A DNA stretch of 64,000 nt, taken from an uncultured Bacteroidota bacterium (GTDB lineage: Bacteria; Bacteroidota; Bacteroidia; Flavobacteriales; Flavobacteriaceae). A program made the position numbers and the translations under genes. Below, in pieces: positions 37,421 through 46,230 of this stretch. The notes below the pieces were generated by a model. It searched no databases. It saw nothing but the letters and a program-made list of their open reading frames with translations, and was not told the origin of the DNA. Position 1 is the first letter of the stretch. Every line of letters begins with the position of its first letter. The stretch is from assembly GCA_913062555.1 (NCBI GenBank), contig CAJXVU010000003.1, forward strand, positions 62,001 to 126,000. The letters run 5' to 3'.

Positions 37421-38253
37421 TGGCAAAAAAAAATATTAATGAGATGTCTTTTCTAGATCATCTTGAAGAATTAAGATGGCATCTTATCCGCTCTACAGCA
37501 GCGATAATGATTACTGCAACTGTAGCGTTTATAGCGAAAGAATTCATTTTTGACGTTTTACTTTTGGGACCGAGTAACTCCGATTTTTACACTTATAAAA
37601 TACTTTGTAAAGTTTCACAATATTTAGGTATGGGTGATGGTTTTTGTTTTGACACCTTACCTTTTGAAATTCAAAGTAGAACAATGGCAGGGCAGTTCTC
37701 AGCTCATATTTGGATGTCAATCACTGTTGGGTTCATAGTAGCTTTCCCATATATATTGTTTCAATTCTGGAAATTTATTAGCCCAGGAATGCATATCAAC
37801 GAACGCAAACATTCTCGAGGCTTCATTATTGTAGCATCCTTTTTGTTTTTCGTAGGTGTCCTTTTTGGTTACTATGTCATTTGCCCGCTTTCAATAAACT
37901 TCTTAGGAACCTATCAAGTTAGTCAGCAAGTACACAATGATTTTGATTTAAATAGTTATACCGGATTAATAAGAGCTTCCGTATTGGCATCAGGGCTAAT
38001 TTTTGAATTGCCCATTTTAATATATTTCTTAACCAAAATTGGATTAGTAACCCCAGAGTTTTTAAGAAAATATAGAAAGTATGCTTTAGTTATTGTATTA
38101 GTATTATCGGCAATAATTACCCCTCCAGATATTGCGAGTCAAATAATTGTTGCAATTCCAATTTTAATATTATACCAGGTTAGTATTTATATTTCCAAAG
38201 TCGTTTTGAAAAAACAAAAAATTAAAGAAGAAAAAGCAAAAAAACATGCCTAA
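37420..38253 (+). CDS. tatC: Twin-arginine translocase subunit TatC
   Basis: A 277-aa inner-membrane protein that recognises twin-arginine signals and exports folded proteins. It opens with MSFLDHLEELRWHLIRS, the diagnostic TatC N-terminus, and has six membrane segments with PFILFQFW-like PYILFQFWKFISPGM near 112-126. The start codon overlaps the kdsD stop (TAATG) and its 3' end overlaps the next gene by 8 bases. No tatA/B gene is in the window. A Tat substrate candidate lies at 22999. Confidence 0.96.
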   Translation: MAKKNINEMSFLDHLEELRWHLIRSTAAIMITATVAFIAKEFIFDVLLLGPSNSDFYTYKILCKVSQYLGMGDGFCFDTLPFEIQSRTMAGQFSAHIWMSITVGFIVAFPYILFQFWKFISPGMHINERKHSRGFIIVASFLFFVGVLFGYYVICPLSINFLGTYQVSQQVHNDFDLNSYTGLIRASVLASGLIFELPILIYFLTKIGLVTPEFLRKYRKYALVIVLVLSAIITPPDIASQIIVAIPILILYQVSIYISKVVLKKQKIKEEKAKKHA

Positions 38254-38593
38254 TCAAGTAGACGAATTTAATGCTTATCGCGAACGTATGAATGGTAAAA
38301 TTCTTGGCGATAACAATAAAATAATAAAGCGCATTTTTAATCTAGACACCAATGCCTTTCAGGCGGGAGCTTTGGATGTAAAAACAAAAGAACTCCTTGG
38401 ACTAGTCGCTTCAACGGTTTTACGATGTGATGATTGTATTAAATACCATTTAGAAAGTTGTCACAAAGTAGGACTATCAAAAGAAGCCGTTATGGAGACT
38501 CTAAGTATTGCGACTTTAATTGGAGGTACTGTTGTTATTCCTCATCTACGGCGTGCCTACGAATATTGGGATGTTTTAGAAGCACAAGGTTAA
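38246..38593 (+). CDS. Carboxymuconolactone decarboxylase (AhpD-like) family protein
   Basis: A 115-aa all-helical protein of the CMD/AhpD superfamily. The redox motif region is LRCDDCIKYHLESCHKVG, with Cys-Asp-Asp-Cys in the position of the AhpD CxxC and a downstream His. It may act as a small thiol oxidoreductase; the substrate is unknown. It overlaps tatC by 8 bases and precedes lptB by 74 bases. Confidence 0.88.
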   Translation: MPNQVDEFNAYRERMNGKILGDNNKIIKRIFNLDTNAFQAGALDVKTKELLGLVASTVLRCDDCIKYHLESCHKVGLSKEAVMETLSIATLIGGTVVIPHLRRAYEYWDVLEAQG

Positions 38594-38641
38594 ATAATTA
38601 ATAAAAAAACAACGTTGATATCATAGTTTATATGATTTTAC

Positions 38642-38649
38642 TATTTTTG
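38642..38649 (+). promoter_or_regulatory. -7 promoter element of lptB
   Basis: TATTTTTG lies 18 bases before the lptB ATG. A TTG is present but 24 bases upstream, beyond the usual spacing. It would allow lptB transcription apart from kdsD-tatC. Confidence 0.4.
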
Positions 38650-38667
38650 ACGTTCATAAGTTAATAT

Positions 38668-39408
38668 ATGATTTTAAGAGCCGATAATTTAATGAAGTCC
38701 TATAGTGGACGTAAGGTTGTAAAAGATGTTTCACTAGAAGTACATCAAGGGGAAATTGTTGGGCTTCTTGGACCAAATGGTGCTGGTAAAACAACCTCTT
38801 TTTATATGATTGTTGGATTAATAAAACCTAATGGTGGCACCATTTATTTGGATAATACCGAAATTACAAAGTACCCGATGTACAAACGGGCACAACATGG
38901 GATAGGATATCTAGCTCAAGAGGCTTCTGTATTTAGAAAGCTAAGTATTGAAGACAATATTTTGAGCGTATTACAATTAACCAAATTGTCAAAAAAAGCA
39001 CAACTAGACAAAATGGAGTCTTTAATTGAAGAGTTTGGTCTGGGTCATATTCGTAAAAGTAGAGGCGATTTATTATCGGGAGGAGAACGCAGACGAACAG
39101 AAATTGCACGTGCCTTAGCTACCGACCCTAGTTTTATTTTACTCGATGAGCCTTTCGCTGGTGTTGATCCAGTTGCTGTTGAAGATATACAACGAATTAT
39201 AGCGAAGTTAACCAAAAAAAATATCGGGATTCTAATTACCGATCATAATGTACAAGAAACTCTTGCCATTACCGACAGGACTTACTTAATGTTTGAAGGG
39301 AGTATTTTAAAAGCTGGAAAACCTGAAGAACTTGCCGCCGACGAAATGGTACGTAAAGTATATCTTGGTCAAAACTTTGAGCTTCGTAAAAAGAAATTAG
39401 AGTTTTAA
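38668..39408 (+). CDS. lptB: LPS export ABC transporter ATPase LptB
   Basis: A 246-aa cytoplasmic ATPase that powers LPS extraction from the inner membrane with LptFG. Walker A is [18 protein letters not shown] near 35-52, with the LptB-typical [20 protein letters not shown] near 72-91, signature [16 protein letters not shown] near 135 and Walker [14 protein letters not shown]. KdsD, which supplies the Kdo precursor, is encoded three genes upstream, so the cluster is LPS-linked. Confidence 0.95.
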   Translation: MILRADNLMKSYSGRKVVKDVSLEVHQGEIVGLLGPNGAGKTTSFYMIVGLIKPNGGTIYLDNTEITKYPMYKRAQHGIGYLAQEASVFRKLSIEDNILSVLQLTKLSKKAQLDKMESLIEEFGLGHIRKSRGDLLSGGERRRTEIARALATDPSFILLDEPFAGVDPVAVEDIQRIIAKLTKKNIGILITDHNVQETLAITDRTYLMFEGSILKAGKPEELAADEMVRKVYLGQNFELRKKKLEF

Positions 39409-39493
39409 ACCCTAAGCTTATTTAATTAGTCCTTGAAACAATACTAGAACTCGTGATGAATCAGATCTCATATTATTCAATCTAACTTCAATT

Positions 39494-40363
39494 TTATAAT
39501 TTCTTGAATACTTGCTTTATACTTTCAACAAGTATTAGTACGACAAAGCCAAAAGCCAAACCAATTATAAAGTCTCTCAACATTGAAGGGAATGTATGAA
39601 GGACCTCATGAAGTAAATCAATATTATGTACAAAAATACCTCCTGCCACTAAAATTAAGGCAATCGTACCAATTACGGCTAAACTTTTAATCACTATAGG
39701 GAGTGCATTGACTAGAAAACGACCAACAAAATACAATACACCTTTGTTATCTCTACTATTTTTTATTAAACGAAAACCTAAATCATCCATTCTCACAATT
39801 AGCGCTACAATACCATATACACCTATAGTCGCTATTAGTGCAACAATAGAAACGACAATAACCTGAAATAAAATAGGTTTACCTATTACGGTTCCGAGTG
39901 CAATTATTACAATTTCAACAGATAAAATGAAATCTGTAAAAATTGCCGACTTTATCTTCTTTTTTTCAAGATCTGAAATATCAGGATCTAAAAGTTCAAT
40001 TTGCTCTTCTTTACTAGGTTTATGCTTAGGATGAAATAAAAATTCATAAATTTTTTCTACCCCTTCATAAGCTAGATAGAGTCCTCCAAGTACCAATATT
40101 AGTTTAATCGCAGGAGGAAAATAGGCGCTTAATAAAAAGGCAAACGGAAGTATAATTAATTTATTTAAAAATGAGCCTTTAGTAATTGCCCATAAAACAG
40201 GAATTTCTCGTGAGGCTACAAACCCTGATGCTTTCTCTGCATTCACAGCTAAATCGTCACCTAATATTCCTGCTGTTTTTTTTGTTGTAATCTTACTCAT
40301 TACAACGACATCATCCATAAGAGCCGCAATATCATCAAACAACGCAAAAAATCCTGATGCCAT
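39494..40363 (-). CDS. DUF808 (YedI-like) inner-membrane protein
   Basis: A 289-aa polytopic protein. The family start is obvious, MASGFFALFDDIAALMDDV, followed by KTAGILGDDLAVNAEKASGF and then about six membrane helices from residue 70 onward. The loop with FHPKHKPSKEEQ is cytoplasmic. Function is unknown; E. coli YedI is the reference member. It starts 3 bases after pssA ends and is likely co-transcribed with it. Confidence 0.93.
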   Translation of the reverse strand: MASGFFALFDDIAALMDDVVVMSKITTKKTAGILGDDLAVNAEKASGFVASREIPVLWAITKGSFLNKLIILPFAFLLSAYFPPAIKLILVLGGLYLAYEGVEKIYEFLFHPKHKPSKEEQIELLDPDISDLEKKKIKSAIFTDFILSVEIVIIALGTVIGKPILFQVIVVSIVALIATIGVYGIVALIVRMDDLGFRLIKNSRDNKGVLYFVGRFLVNALPIVIKSLAVIGTIALILVAGGIFVHNIDLLHEVLHTFPSMLRDFIIGLAFGFVVLILVESIKQVFKKL

Positions 40364-40366
40364 TTT

Positions 40367-41092
40367 CTATTTCGTATTTAATAATGAAATGAGAATATAT
40401 AATATTATAATCAATGGAATTGCCGCAAATTGCAATACAACTAGCAATACGGCCGCCAAAATAATAAGTAAATACCGTGCTGAATTGTCCTTAAAGCTCC
40501 AGTTTTTAAACTTTAATGCCAACAATTTAATATTAGCATTTAATAAATAACAACTGACTAGGGTTGTCGCAATTAAAAACCATTTATTAAGTATAATGGC
40601 ATTCATAATATCACTTTCTTGGAATTCCATTATTAGGGGCAATGATAAAATTAAAAGCGCATTAGCCGGTGTTGGTAATCCTATAAATGAATCGGATTGA
40701 TTTGTTGAAATATTAAAGGTTGCAAGCCTATAAGCTGAAGCCAATGTAATAAGCAACCCAATCAATGGTAAAGGCTGTATACTAAATCCAATCCAAGAAT
40801 TTGATGCTGTCATCAAGGAGAATTCTCCAATGGTTAAACTAAGCATATGGTACATCACTATTCCAGGAACCAAACCACTTGTTACCATATCAGCCAAAGA
40901 ATCCAGTTGTAAGCCCATTTCGCCTTGAACATTAAATTTTCTCGCTAATAAGCCATCAAAAAAGTCGAAGAAAATACCTAAGAAAACAAAAAAAGCAGTA
41001 AGTTTCATATCTCCATTTACCGCAAAAAGAACGGCAATGCTTCCGCTGAATAAATTTAAAAGTGTAATAAAATTTGGAATGTGTTTCTTCAT
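40367..41092 (-). CDS. pssA: CDP-diacylglycerol-serine O-phosphatidyltransferase
   Basis: A 241-aa membrane enzyme that makes phosphatidylserine, the precursor of phosphatidylethanolamine. The CDP-alcohol transferase motif is complete: Asp46-Gly47-x2-Ala50-Arg51-x8-Gly60-x3-Asp64-x3-Asp68. MKKHIPNFITLLNLFSGS is the typical PssA opening. About six to eight membrane helices follow. DUF808 follows after 3 bases. Confidence 0.93.
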   Translation of the reverse strand: MKKHIPNFITLLNLFSGSIAVLFAVNGDMKLTAFFVFLGIFFDFFDGLLARKFNVQGEMGLQLDSLADMVTSGLVPGIVMYHMLSLTIGEFSLMTASNSWIGFSIQPLPLIGLLITLASAYRLATFNISTNQSDSFIGLPTPANALLILSLPLIMEFQESDIMNAIILNKWFLIATTLVSCYLLNANIKLLALKFKNWSFKDNSARYLLIILAAVLLVVLQFAAIPLIIILYILISLLNTK

Positions 41093-41351
41093 CTGAATGA
41101 ATTTATAGTTAGAAATTTATCAGATGAAATTCGATATTTATCATCTTTAGTGATTTTGAACGCATTATTATTGCCCATTTCAAACTTTAAATAATTATTG
41201 GAGTAAAAATAACAAACTATTTCAGTCTAGCACTAGTAATACCATTTTACCTTGAGCTATTCAGGTGATAAAATGACATAAAAAAACAATATCTATTCAG
41301 TTTTTGAGTTTAAAAGGTTGGAAAATTATACGCATATTTGTAAAAAAGAAA

Positions 41352-42425
41352 TTGAGCTTGAAAACAAGGATTCTCATAGTATTATTACTAACTGTATCAC
41401 TGATATCTGCACAAACCACAAGAAAGTATTCTAATGAGTTTATGAATATTGGCGTAGATGCTGCTGCACTTGGGATGAGTAACACCGTTGTTGCCAATAC
41501 TGGAGACGTCAATTCGGGGTACTGGAATCCGGCTGGACTGGTACATCTTGAAGATAACCAAATCGCTCTAATGCACTCCAGTTATTTTGCAAATATTGCA
41601 AACTATAACTACATAGCATTTGCAAAACCTCTAGATGATAGAAGTGCTATAGCTATTTCAATCATTCGATTTGGGGTTGATGATATTTTAGATACAACCC
41701 AACTTATTGATGAACAAGGGAATGTTAATTATGACCGTATCAATTTATTTTCGGCTGCCGATTATGGCATAACTTTTTCATATGCCAGAAGACTCCCTGT
41801 GGACGGATTAAATTATGGTATAAATGCTAAAGTTATTCGTCGAATTATAGGAGACTTTGCGTCTTCATGGGGATTTGGACTAGATCTCGGTATTCAGTTT
41901 GAAAGGAATAATTGGAAATTTGGGTTAATGGCTCGAGATATAACCACAACGTTTAATGCCTGGGCTATTGATGAAGACAAACTAGCTGATATTCAAGGCG
42001 CTATTGCTGGACAAAATCAAGAAACACCAGAAGGTACTGAAATAACATTACCAAAATTACAATTAGGAATCTCTAAACAATTTGATATAAATTATGATTA
42101 TTCGTTGCGAACAGAAATTGATTTAAATATAAGGTTTGAACAAAATAACGATATTATTTCATCCTCATTTGCAAGTATAAATCCTGCACTGGGTTTTGAA
42201 TTTGGTTATACCGATATGGTTTTTCTCCGAGCTGGAATGGGAAACTTCCAAAATGAATTACAGCTGGATAATAGTGATCAATTGACTTTTCAACCTAATT
42301 TTGGTGTCGGTTTTAAGTATGGAGGTATTCAAGTTGATTATGCCTTTACAGATATTGGTGACCAAAGCGCTGCGTTATATTCAAATATCTTTTCGGTGAA
42401 ATTAGATTTTAGTATTTTTAGATAA
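41352..42425 (+). CDS. PorV/PorQ-family outer-membrane protein
   Basis: An outer-membrane beta-barrel of the family that includes the type IX secretion components PorV and PorQ. The open frame extends from 41304, but a TTG at 41352 gives a standard signal peptide, MSLKTRILIVLLLTVSLISAQ, and 357 aa. Diagnostic N-terminal motifs are VDAAALGMSNTVVA and SGYWNPAGLVHLED. Repeated amphipathic strands run to a C-terminus ending in SVKLDFSIFR. No other T9SS gene is adjacent, so a direct secretion role is not shown. Confidence 0.82.
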   Translation: MSLKTRILIVLLLTVSLISAQTTRKYSNEFMNIGVDAAALGMSNTVVANTGDVNSGYWNPAGLVHLEDNQIALMHSSYFANIANYNYIAFAKPLDDRSAIAISIIRFGVDDILDTTQLIDEQGNVNYDRINLFSAADYGITFSYARRLPVDGLNYGINAKVIRRIIGDFASSWGFGLDLGIQFERNNWKFGLMARDITTTFNAWAIDEDKLADIQGAIAGQNQETPEGTEITLPKLQLGISKQFDINYDYSLRTEIDLNIRFEQNNDIISSSFASINPALGFEFGYTDMVFLRAGMGNFQNELQLDNSDQLTFQPNFGVGFKYGGIQVDYAFTDIGDQSAALYSNIFSVKLDFSIFR

Positions 42426-42508
42426 TCTAATTATAGAAAATTAAGGCTATACCAAATAATGTTCAATATAGAATCACATCTGACTCCTAAAACAACACAA
42501 TTATACAG

Positions 42509-43684
42509 ATGAAAATAAAACTAACTATACTACTGCTTTTAATAGCAACTTTTTTTGCTTATGCACAAGAGCGACAATTATCATCAAAAGCCGAAATTAG
42601 TGTTATTACCATTGGGCCAGGGGCATCATTAATTGACTCTTTTGGACATAGTGCCTTTAGAGTAGAGGATCAATTAAATAATATTGATGTTGTTTTTAAC
42701 TACGGGGTTTTCGATTTTGACACTCCTAATTTTTACACCAAATTTGCTCAGGGCAAACTTAATTACAAACTTGCTATAAATCCTTACCAAAATTTTCAAG
42801 AAAGTTATATTGGCCAAAATAGGACTATTGTGGCTCAAGAATTAAACTTAACAACAACTCAAAAACAACAGTTATTTGAGTTTTTGGTCAATAATGCCAA
42901 GCCAGAAAATAGAGATTATCTCTATGATTTTTTCTATGATAATTGTGCTACAAAAATAAAAGATGTTTTAAATGAAGCTTTAAATACACCAATATCATTT
43001 AATACCCCTGATGCTTTTAGTCCACAAACATTCAGACGATTAATTCATAATCATGTCAATAAAAATTCATGGGGAAGTTTAGGTATCGATGTAGCATTAG
43101 GATCTGTGATCGATAAAAATGCAACCGCTGAAGAGCATATGTTTTTGCCAAAATATATACATGTTTTTTTCAAAAATGCTAGCTTTTTAAACTCAGGAGA
43201 ATCATTAGTAAAGCATTCTAAAGTGATTTTTAAGAAGGCCGATAAACCTATTTCAAAATCTTTTATAACCAGTCCATTACTAATTTTTTCCTTTCTAAGT
43301 CTGATTATTTTAGCCCTTACTTATTTCGACTATAAAAAAGGGAAACGTAATAAAAGTCTTGATTTATCACTATTTCTTCTCACCGGTTTAATAGGTGTGT
43401 TTGTGTTGTTACTTTGGTTTGCTACAGACCATACGGCAACCGCTAATAACTACAATTTATTGTGGGCCTTTCCAATCAATCTATTTATAATAGGTCAATT
43501 GTATAAAAAATCTGTAAAAAAATGGTTTATAAAATACTTGAAGTTTTTAATAATCATGTTTAGTTTACTTTGCTTCCATTGGACTCTTGGTGTTCAAGTT
43601 TTTGCAGTAGGCCTGATCCCTTTATTGCTAGCCATGGTCGTTAGATATATTTATCTTGTAAGTTATTTTAATAAACAGTCGTAA
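42509..43684 (+). CDS. DUF4105 (Lnb-like) envelope protein
   Basis: A 391-aa protein with signal MKIKLTILLLLIATFFAYAQ. Residues about 25-240 match the DUF4105/Lnb N-terminal periplasmic domain (GPGASLIDSFGHSAFRVED, FNYGVFDF, FYDNCATKIKD). The Cys, His and Asn of these motifs suggest an NlpC-like thiol hydrolase fold. The last 150 residues form about four membrane helices. The activity in Bacteroidota is not established. It follows the PorV/PorQ-like gene by 83 bases. Confidence 0.85.
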   Translation: MKIKLTILLLLIATFFAYAQERQLSSKAEISVITIGPGASLIDSFGHSAFRVEDQLNNIDVVFNYGVFDFDTPNFYTKFAQGKLNYKLAINPYQNFQESYIGQNRTIVAQELNLTTTQKQQLFEFLVNNAKPENRDYLYDFFYDNCATKIKDVLNEALNTPISFNTPDAFSPQTFRRLIHNHVNKNSWGSLGIDVALGSVIDKNATAEEHMFLPKYIHVFFKNASFLNSGESLVKHSKVIFKKADKPISKSFITSPLLIFSFLSLIILALTYFDYKKGKRNKSLDLSLFLLTGLIGVFVLLLWFATDHTATANNYNLLWAFPINLFIIGQLYKKSVKKWFIKYLKFLIIMFSLLCFHWTLGVQVFAVGLIPLLLAMVVRYIYLVSYFNKQS

Positions 43685-43851
43685 AACAAACGTATTGACT
43701 TTTTTAAAAAATTGTCTATTGGTGAAATTTACAAATGAAAAAATGTAAAATTAGAATTACGATTCAAAAATAACTCTCGATCCCATTTGCAATCGAAAAT
43801 CACTCGAACTGACATCATAGAAGATCAAATATATCCAATCTAAAATCGGCT

Positions 43852-44832
43852 TTATTTTATAAAATTATCCCAGGTTACTTTTAATCCGTCCCTTACACTA
43901 AACTCCGGCTTGTAGTTCATGAGATGTTCTGCTTTAGATATATCGGCTAGAGAGTCTTTAACATCGCCTTGTCTTGATGGCCCAAAATTAGCAGCAATGT
44001 CTTTTTTAGCGGCTTCATTAATATGTTGCCATAAATAGTTAACACTAATGCGCTCTCCACAAGCAATATTAAAAACCTGATTGGCGGCATCATCAGACGC
44101 AAAGAACCCTTTGATATTTGCTTGTACTGCATTTTCTACAAAGGTAAAATCACGAGTCTGTTCGCCATCACCGTTAATCGTGGCACCTTCATTTTTTTGA
44201 ATGGCCTCCATAAAAAGTGGAATTACCGCAGCATAGGCACCTATTGGGCTTTGTTTAGGTCCAAAAATGTTGAAATAGCGCAAACCAATTACATCTGTGT
44301 TATAAGTTTTTCCAAAAACATCGGCATATAGTTCGTTAACATACTTTGTTACCGCATATGGCGATAAGGGTTTTCCAATATTATCTTCAAGCTTAGGCAA
44401 GGCCTTACTATCACCATAAGTAGAGCTGGATGCTGCATACACCATCCGCTTAACAGTTTTGCTATCTTTAAGCGCAACCATCATATTTAAAAATCCAGTT
44501 ATATTTACATCGTTTGTAGTTCCAGGATCATTTATAGATCTCGGTACAGATCCCAATGCCGCCTGATGTGAGACATAATCCATATGCTCCATGGCATCTT
44601 TACAAGTCTGCAAATCTCGAATATCACCTTCCATCAACTCAAATGAAGGATTATCCATAAATTCTAAAATATTAGCTCTATGCCCATTAGAAAAGTTGTC
44701 AAGAACTCTAACTTTTTTAGCCTTATTTTTTAAAAGATATTCTACAATATTCGAACCAATAAACCCCGCTCCTCCTGTTATTAAGAAGCTATATTTCGAT
44801 AAATCCTGAGAATGGTATTTCTTTGTATACAT
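43852..44832 (-). CDS. UDP-N-acetylhexosamine 4-epimerase (WbpP/TviC-like)
   Basis: A 326-aa short-chain dehydrogenase/reductase. The NAD motif is ITGGAGFIGSNIVEYL (18-33), with the catalytic Tyr/Lys in SPYAVTKYVNEL near 157, GLRYFNIFGPKQSP near 187 and GDGEQTRDFTFV near 232. The N-terminal extension before the Rossmann fold and these motifs match WbpP/TviC, which interconvert UDP-GlcNAc and UDP-GalNAc or their uronic acids. The start codon overlaps the dehydrogenase stop by one base (TAATG), so translation is coupled. Confidence 0.87.
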   Translation of the reverse strand: MYTKKYHSQDLSKYSFLITGGAGFIGSNIVEYLLKNKAKKVRVLDNFSNGHRANILEFMDNPSFELMEGDIRDLQTCKDAMEHMDYVSHQAALGSVPRSINDPGTTNDVNITGFLNMMVALKDSKTVKRMVYAASSSTYGDSKALPKLEDNIGKPLSPYAVTKYVNELYADVFGKTYNTDVIGLRYFNIFGPKQSPIGAYAAVIPLFMEAIQKNEGATINGDGEQTRDFTFVENAVQANIKGFFASDDAANQVFNIACGERISVNYLWQHINEAAKKDIAANFGPSRQGDVKDSLADISKAEHLMNYKPEFSVRDGLKVTWDNFIK

Positions 44833-46124
44833 TATAATCTGGCGTCTACTATTTGTTTTGGCAATAACGATTTTACGTCAAAAATGACGCCTATTTCCGA
44901 TTTTAATTCTGCGATCTCCAATTCTAAAAATTCTTGATGAGAAACAGCAAGAATAATCGCATCATATTTTGGTTTTAAGTCTCTGGTATCTCCAATTAAA
45001 TCCAAATTATATTCATGTTTTACTTCATCAGAAGAAGCCCAAGGATCGAATACATCAACATTAACATGATAGGTTTCAAACTCTCGAATAATATCTATTA
45101 CTCTTGAGTTTCGAATATCTGGGCAATTCTCTTTGAAGGTAATTCCTAATACCAAAGCATTAGAATTTTTTATTGTCGCACCTTTCTTAATCATCATTTT
45201 CACCGTCTCTTGAGCAACATAACTCCCCATACTATCATTCATTTTTCGTCCCGCTAAAATAATTTCCGGATTATAACCAGCCTCAATTGCCTTTTGGGCT
45301 AAATAATATGGATCAACACCTATACAATGTCCCCCAACTAATCCAGGTGTAAAATTTATAAAATTCCATTTGGTTCCTGCAGCCTCCAAAACCGCTTTAG
45401 TATCAATATCTAAAACTCTAAATATTTTAGATAATTCATTCACAAATGCAATATTAATATCACGCTGCGAATTTTCAATCACTTTGGCAGCTTCGGCGAC
45501 TTTTATTGAAGGTGCCATATGTGTTCCTGCAGTGATAATAGATTTATACAAATCATCAACTTGCTTAGCAATTTCAGGTGTTGAACCCGAGGTCACTTTT
45601 AAAATTTTTGTAACGGTATGTTTTTTGTCCCCTGGATTGATTCTCTCAGGAGAATAACCAGCATAAAAGTCTTTATTGAATCTTAATCCCGATTTCTTTT
45701 CCAGAATAGGAACACAAATATCTTCAGTTACTCCAGGATATACAGTAGATTCGTAGATTACCGTATTGCCTTGATTTAAAACTTTAGCAACAGTTTCACT
45801 TGCTTTTATTAAGGGTGTGAAAATTGGTTTATTTAATTCATCAATTGGCGTCGGAACCGTAACAATATAGGTGTTAGAATCCTTTAAATTTTCATAATCT
45901 GAAGTAATGAATAAACCAGTCTCAGCATTTAAATCTCTGGTTAAAACCTTTTTTAAAGTTTCATTTTCTACCTCTAAGGTTTTATCATGCCCTTGATTTA
46001 AGTCATTAATTCTATTTTCATTAATATCAAATCCAACGACGAGATATTTTTTGGCAAATTCAACGGCCAACGGCAGTCCAACATAGCCAAGACCTATGAT
46101 TGTTATTTTGTGATTTAAATTCAT
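44832..46124 (-). CDS. UDP-N-acetylhexosamine 6-dehydrogenase (WbpA/TviB/VipA-like)
   Basis: A 430-aa NAD-dependent enzyme that oxidises UDP-GlcNAc or UDP-GalNAc to the uronic acid. GLGYVGLPLAVEFAKKY (11-27) is the NAD motif. Catalytic and substrate segments include YESTVYPGVTE, YSPERINPGD, NSQRDINIAFVNELSKI, and the active-site Cys in GGHCIGVDPYYLA. The pair with the epimerase supplies acidic N-acetyl sugars for capsule, O-antigen or exopolysaccharide. A TATATTTG box lies 26 bases upstream. Confidence 0.92.
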   Translation of the reverse strand: MNLNHKITIIGLGYVGLPLAVEFAKKYLVVGFDINENRINDLNQGHDKTLEVENETLKKVLTRDLNAETGLFITSDYENLKDSNTYIVTVPTPIDELNKPIFTPLIKASETVAKVLNQGNTVIYESTVYPGVTEDICVPILEKKSGLRFNKDFYAGYSPERINPGDKKHTVTKILKVTSGSTPEIAKQVDDLYKSIITAGTHMAPSIKVAEAAKVIENSQRDINIAFVNELSKIFRVLDIDTKAVLEAAGTKWNFINFTPGLVGGHCIGVDPYYLAQKAIEAGYNPEIILAGRKMNDSMGSYVAQETVKMMIKKGATIKNSNALVLGITFKENCPDIRNSRVIDIIREFETYHVNVDVFDPWASSDEVKHEYNLDLIGDTRDLKPKYDAIILAVSHQEFLELEIAELKSEIGVIFDVKSLLPKQIVDARL

Positions 46125-46149
46125 TCCTAAGACATCCTTATTTTATACT

Positions 46150-46157
46150 CAAATATA
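46150..46157 (-). promoter_or_regulatory. -7 promoter element of the UDP-sugar dehydrogenase operon
   Basis: On the minus strand TATATTTG matches TAnnTTTG. The usual TTTG is not at the right spacing. Predicted leader about 23 bases. Confidence 0.4.
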
Positions 46158-46230
46158 ACTTTTAGTAGGCAAAATAAAAACAGTAGGCCTTTTTTTTAGT
46201 TTTTTATGCGTTATTTGCAAAAAAAAGAAA

